5,645 nt of DNA from an uncultured Candidatus Saccharibacteria bacterium. Its GTDB lineage: Bacteria; Patescibacteriota; Saccharimonadia; Saccharimonadales; Saccharimonadaceae. The position numbers and the translations under genes were made by a program. Position 1 is the stretch's first letter. Each line of letters opens with the position of its first letter. Below the pieces are notes generated by a model. That model worked only from the letters and a program-made list of their open reading frames with translations. It did not search any database and had not been told where the DNA came from. Location of the stretch: contig CALEKV010000180.1 of the NCBI GenBank assembly GCA_937902525.1, forward strand, positions 1 to 5,645. Reading direction: 5' to 3'. Below, in pieces: positions 5,165-5,645 of the stretch.

Positions 5165-5193
5165 TTGCTAATTTATGTATTATATGTTAATAT
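5165..5193 (+). promoter_or_regulatory. Leaderless promoter of the 141-residue ORF
   Basis: TTGCTA (5165-5170) is followed after 17 bp by TAATAT (5188-5193) with an extended TG at 5185-5186. Only 7 nt separate the -10 from ATG 5201, so the transcript should begin at or beside the start codon. A second TATAAT-like stretch at 5195-5200 abuts the ATG and is too close to serve as its -10. Confidence 0.6.
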
Positions 5194-5200
5194 ATATAAT

Positions 5201-5626
5201 ATGTCATTCGAATTACATAATTTCGATACTGATCGGGAAGCAAGGGACTTTGTCCGTGAGCGAGTAGATGTGCCTATACCGGAGCGAATCGAAGACATAG
5301 GCCGCAGTATTGTACTTCGTTCATATACAGAAGATCTTGGCGACGGCACATTTACTAATGTATATGACTTATCATTTCGAGCTGAGAGCGTTCATCCAAG
5401 TGTCGAGTTGTCCAATCAGCTCACTAGTGTTTTTGATTACGTTAAAGGCAGTACTGATGTGCGAGTAGCGACGGGTGGCGGCTTTTTCTTCTTGGCGGAC
5501 AGGGCAAGTGCTATGCCAAGACAGCTCGGACTAAATCTTGCGCTTCAGGGTGGAGGATCGCCTGGTTTACCGGTAGTAGATAGCGAAGCACTGCTTATAG
5601 GTAAGGTTCTACTAAGCACTATATAG
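5201..5626 (+). CDS. N-terminal part of a larger protein, possibly phosphodiester-glycosidase-like
   Basis: The 141-residue frame starts at ATG 5201 (MSFELHNFDTD), 7 nt after a good -10. The frame extends upstream to GTG 5123, but that stretch is terminator and promoter DNA. The first half is charged (EARDFVRERVDVPIPERIE) followed by strand-like SIVLRSY and NVYDLSF segments. The second half has DVRVATGGGFFFLADRAS and QLGLNLALQGGGS, a glycine-rich 'GGxFF' pattern that recalls the start of phosphodiester glycosidase domains (PF09992). I make that assignment weakly, from pattern memory. That domain would be far longer than what is present. After TAG 5624-5626 the same frame continues LPALGT to the window edge, so the TAG may be a premature stop. 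It lacks a signal peptide and is separated from the recombinase operon by a terminator. Confidence 0.65.
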   Translation: MSFELHNFDTDREARDFVRERVDVPIPERIEDIGRSIVLRSYTEDLGDGTFTNVYDLSFRAESVHPSVELSNQLTSVFDYVKGSTDVRVATGGGFFFLADRASAMPRQLGLNLALQGGGSPGLPVVDSEALLIGKVLLSTI

Positions 5627-5645
5627 CTGCCGGCTCTTGGGACGC

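Noticed and set aside
1..5645. TGA recoded as glycine (code 25), which would repair the left-edge frame
   Set aside because: The complete 494-residue recombinase and all other long frames contain no in-frame TGA and use normal GGN glycine codons. A code-25 genome would show many TGA codons.
1..5645. Attachment-site direct repeats marking element ends
   Set aside because: Comparing by eye the sequence next to the recombinase operon (5070-5200) with the left half of the window gave no shared core. The ends probably lie outside or were not detectable.
1..5645. CRISPR arrays, tRNA or rRNA genes, insertion sequences
   Set aside because: No regularly spaced repeats, cloverleaf with TTC loop and CCA end, rRNA signature or DDE transposase was seen on either strand.

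Overview
The window reads as bacterial accessory DNA centred on a small site-specific recombination cassette. The organism cannot be proven from sequence alone. The style of the large serine recombinase, the compact layout, the moderate base composition and the general look of the terminal ORF suggest Candidatus Saccharibacteria or another Patescibacteria lineage (inference, low to moderate confidence). The standard code fits: the 494-residue recombinase and the other long frames contain no in-frame TGA.

Left part (1-1533). Positions 3-299 hold the 3' end of a plus-strand gene whose frame is interrupted by TGA at 51-53. It converges on an unrecognised 244-residue minus-strand gene (330-1064), which has a good Shine-Dalgarno and an extended -10 promoter. 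Positions 1083-1533 have no convincing gene but hold several short, clean inverted repeats, the largest being a 15-bp-arm dyad at 1466-1506.

Middle (1534-3039). A minus-strand gene of 263 residues (1534-2325) resembles the replication-relaxation (Replic_Relax) winged-helix family found on plasmids and conjugative elements. A rho-independent terminator (2441-2466) separates it from an 88-residue unknown protein (2487-2753, minus). That gene is divergent from a 72-residue XRE/Cro-type repressor (2821-3039, plus). The two divergent promoters appear to share one -35 zone. Each has its -10 box only 7-8 nt from the ATG, so both mRNAs should be leaderless.

Right part (3040-5645). A perfect 42-bp palindrome (3089-3130) covers the -10 region of a strong promoter. 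It drives a tight operon: a 64-residue small protein (3150-3344), a large serine recombinase (3328-4812, overlapping by 17 bp) and an 84-residue unknown protein (4816-5070, 3 nt gap), closed by a terminator at 5100-5122. A further leaderless-type promoter then drives a 141-residue ORF (5201-5626). This ORF looks like the N-terminal part of a larger protein, possibly a phosphodiester-glycosidase-like protein, and ends at a TAG that may be a nonsense change.

Proposed working model (inference): the XRE repressor binds the two CCTATAGG-centred half-operators in the palindrome and silences the recombinase operon. The 88-residue protein competes for the same divergent control region. The small proteins beside the recombinase are candidates for accessory or directionality factors. 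No flanking attachment-site repeats could be found inside the window, so the ends of the element are not defined.
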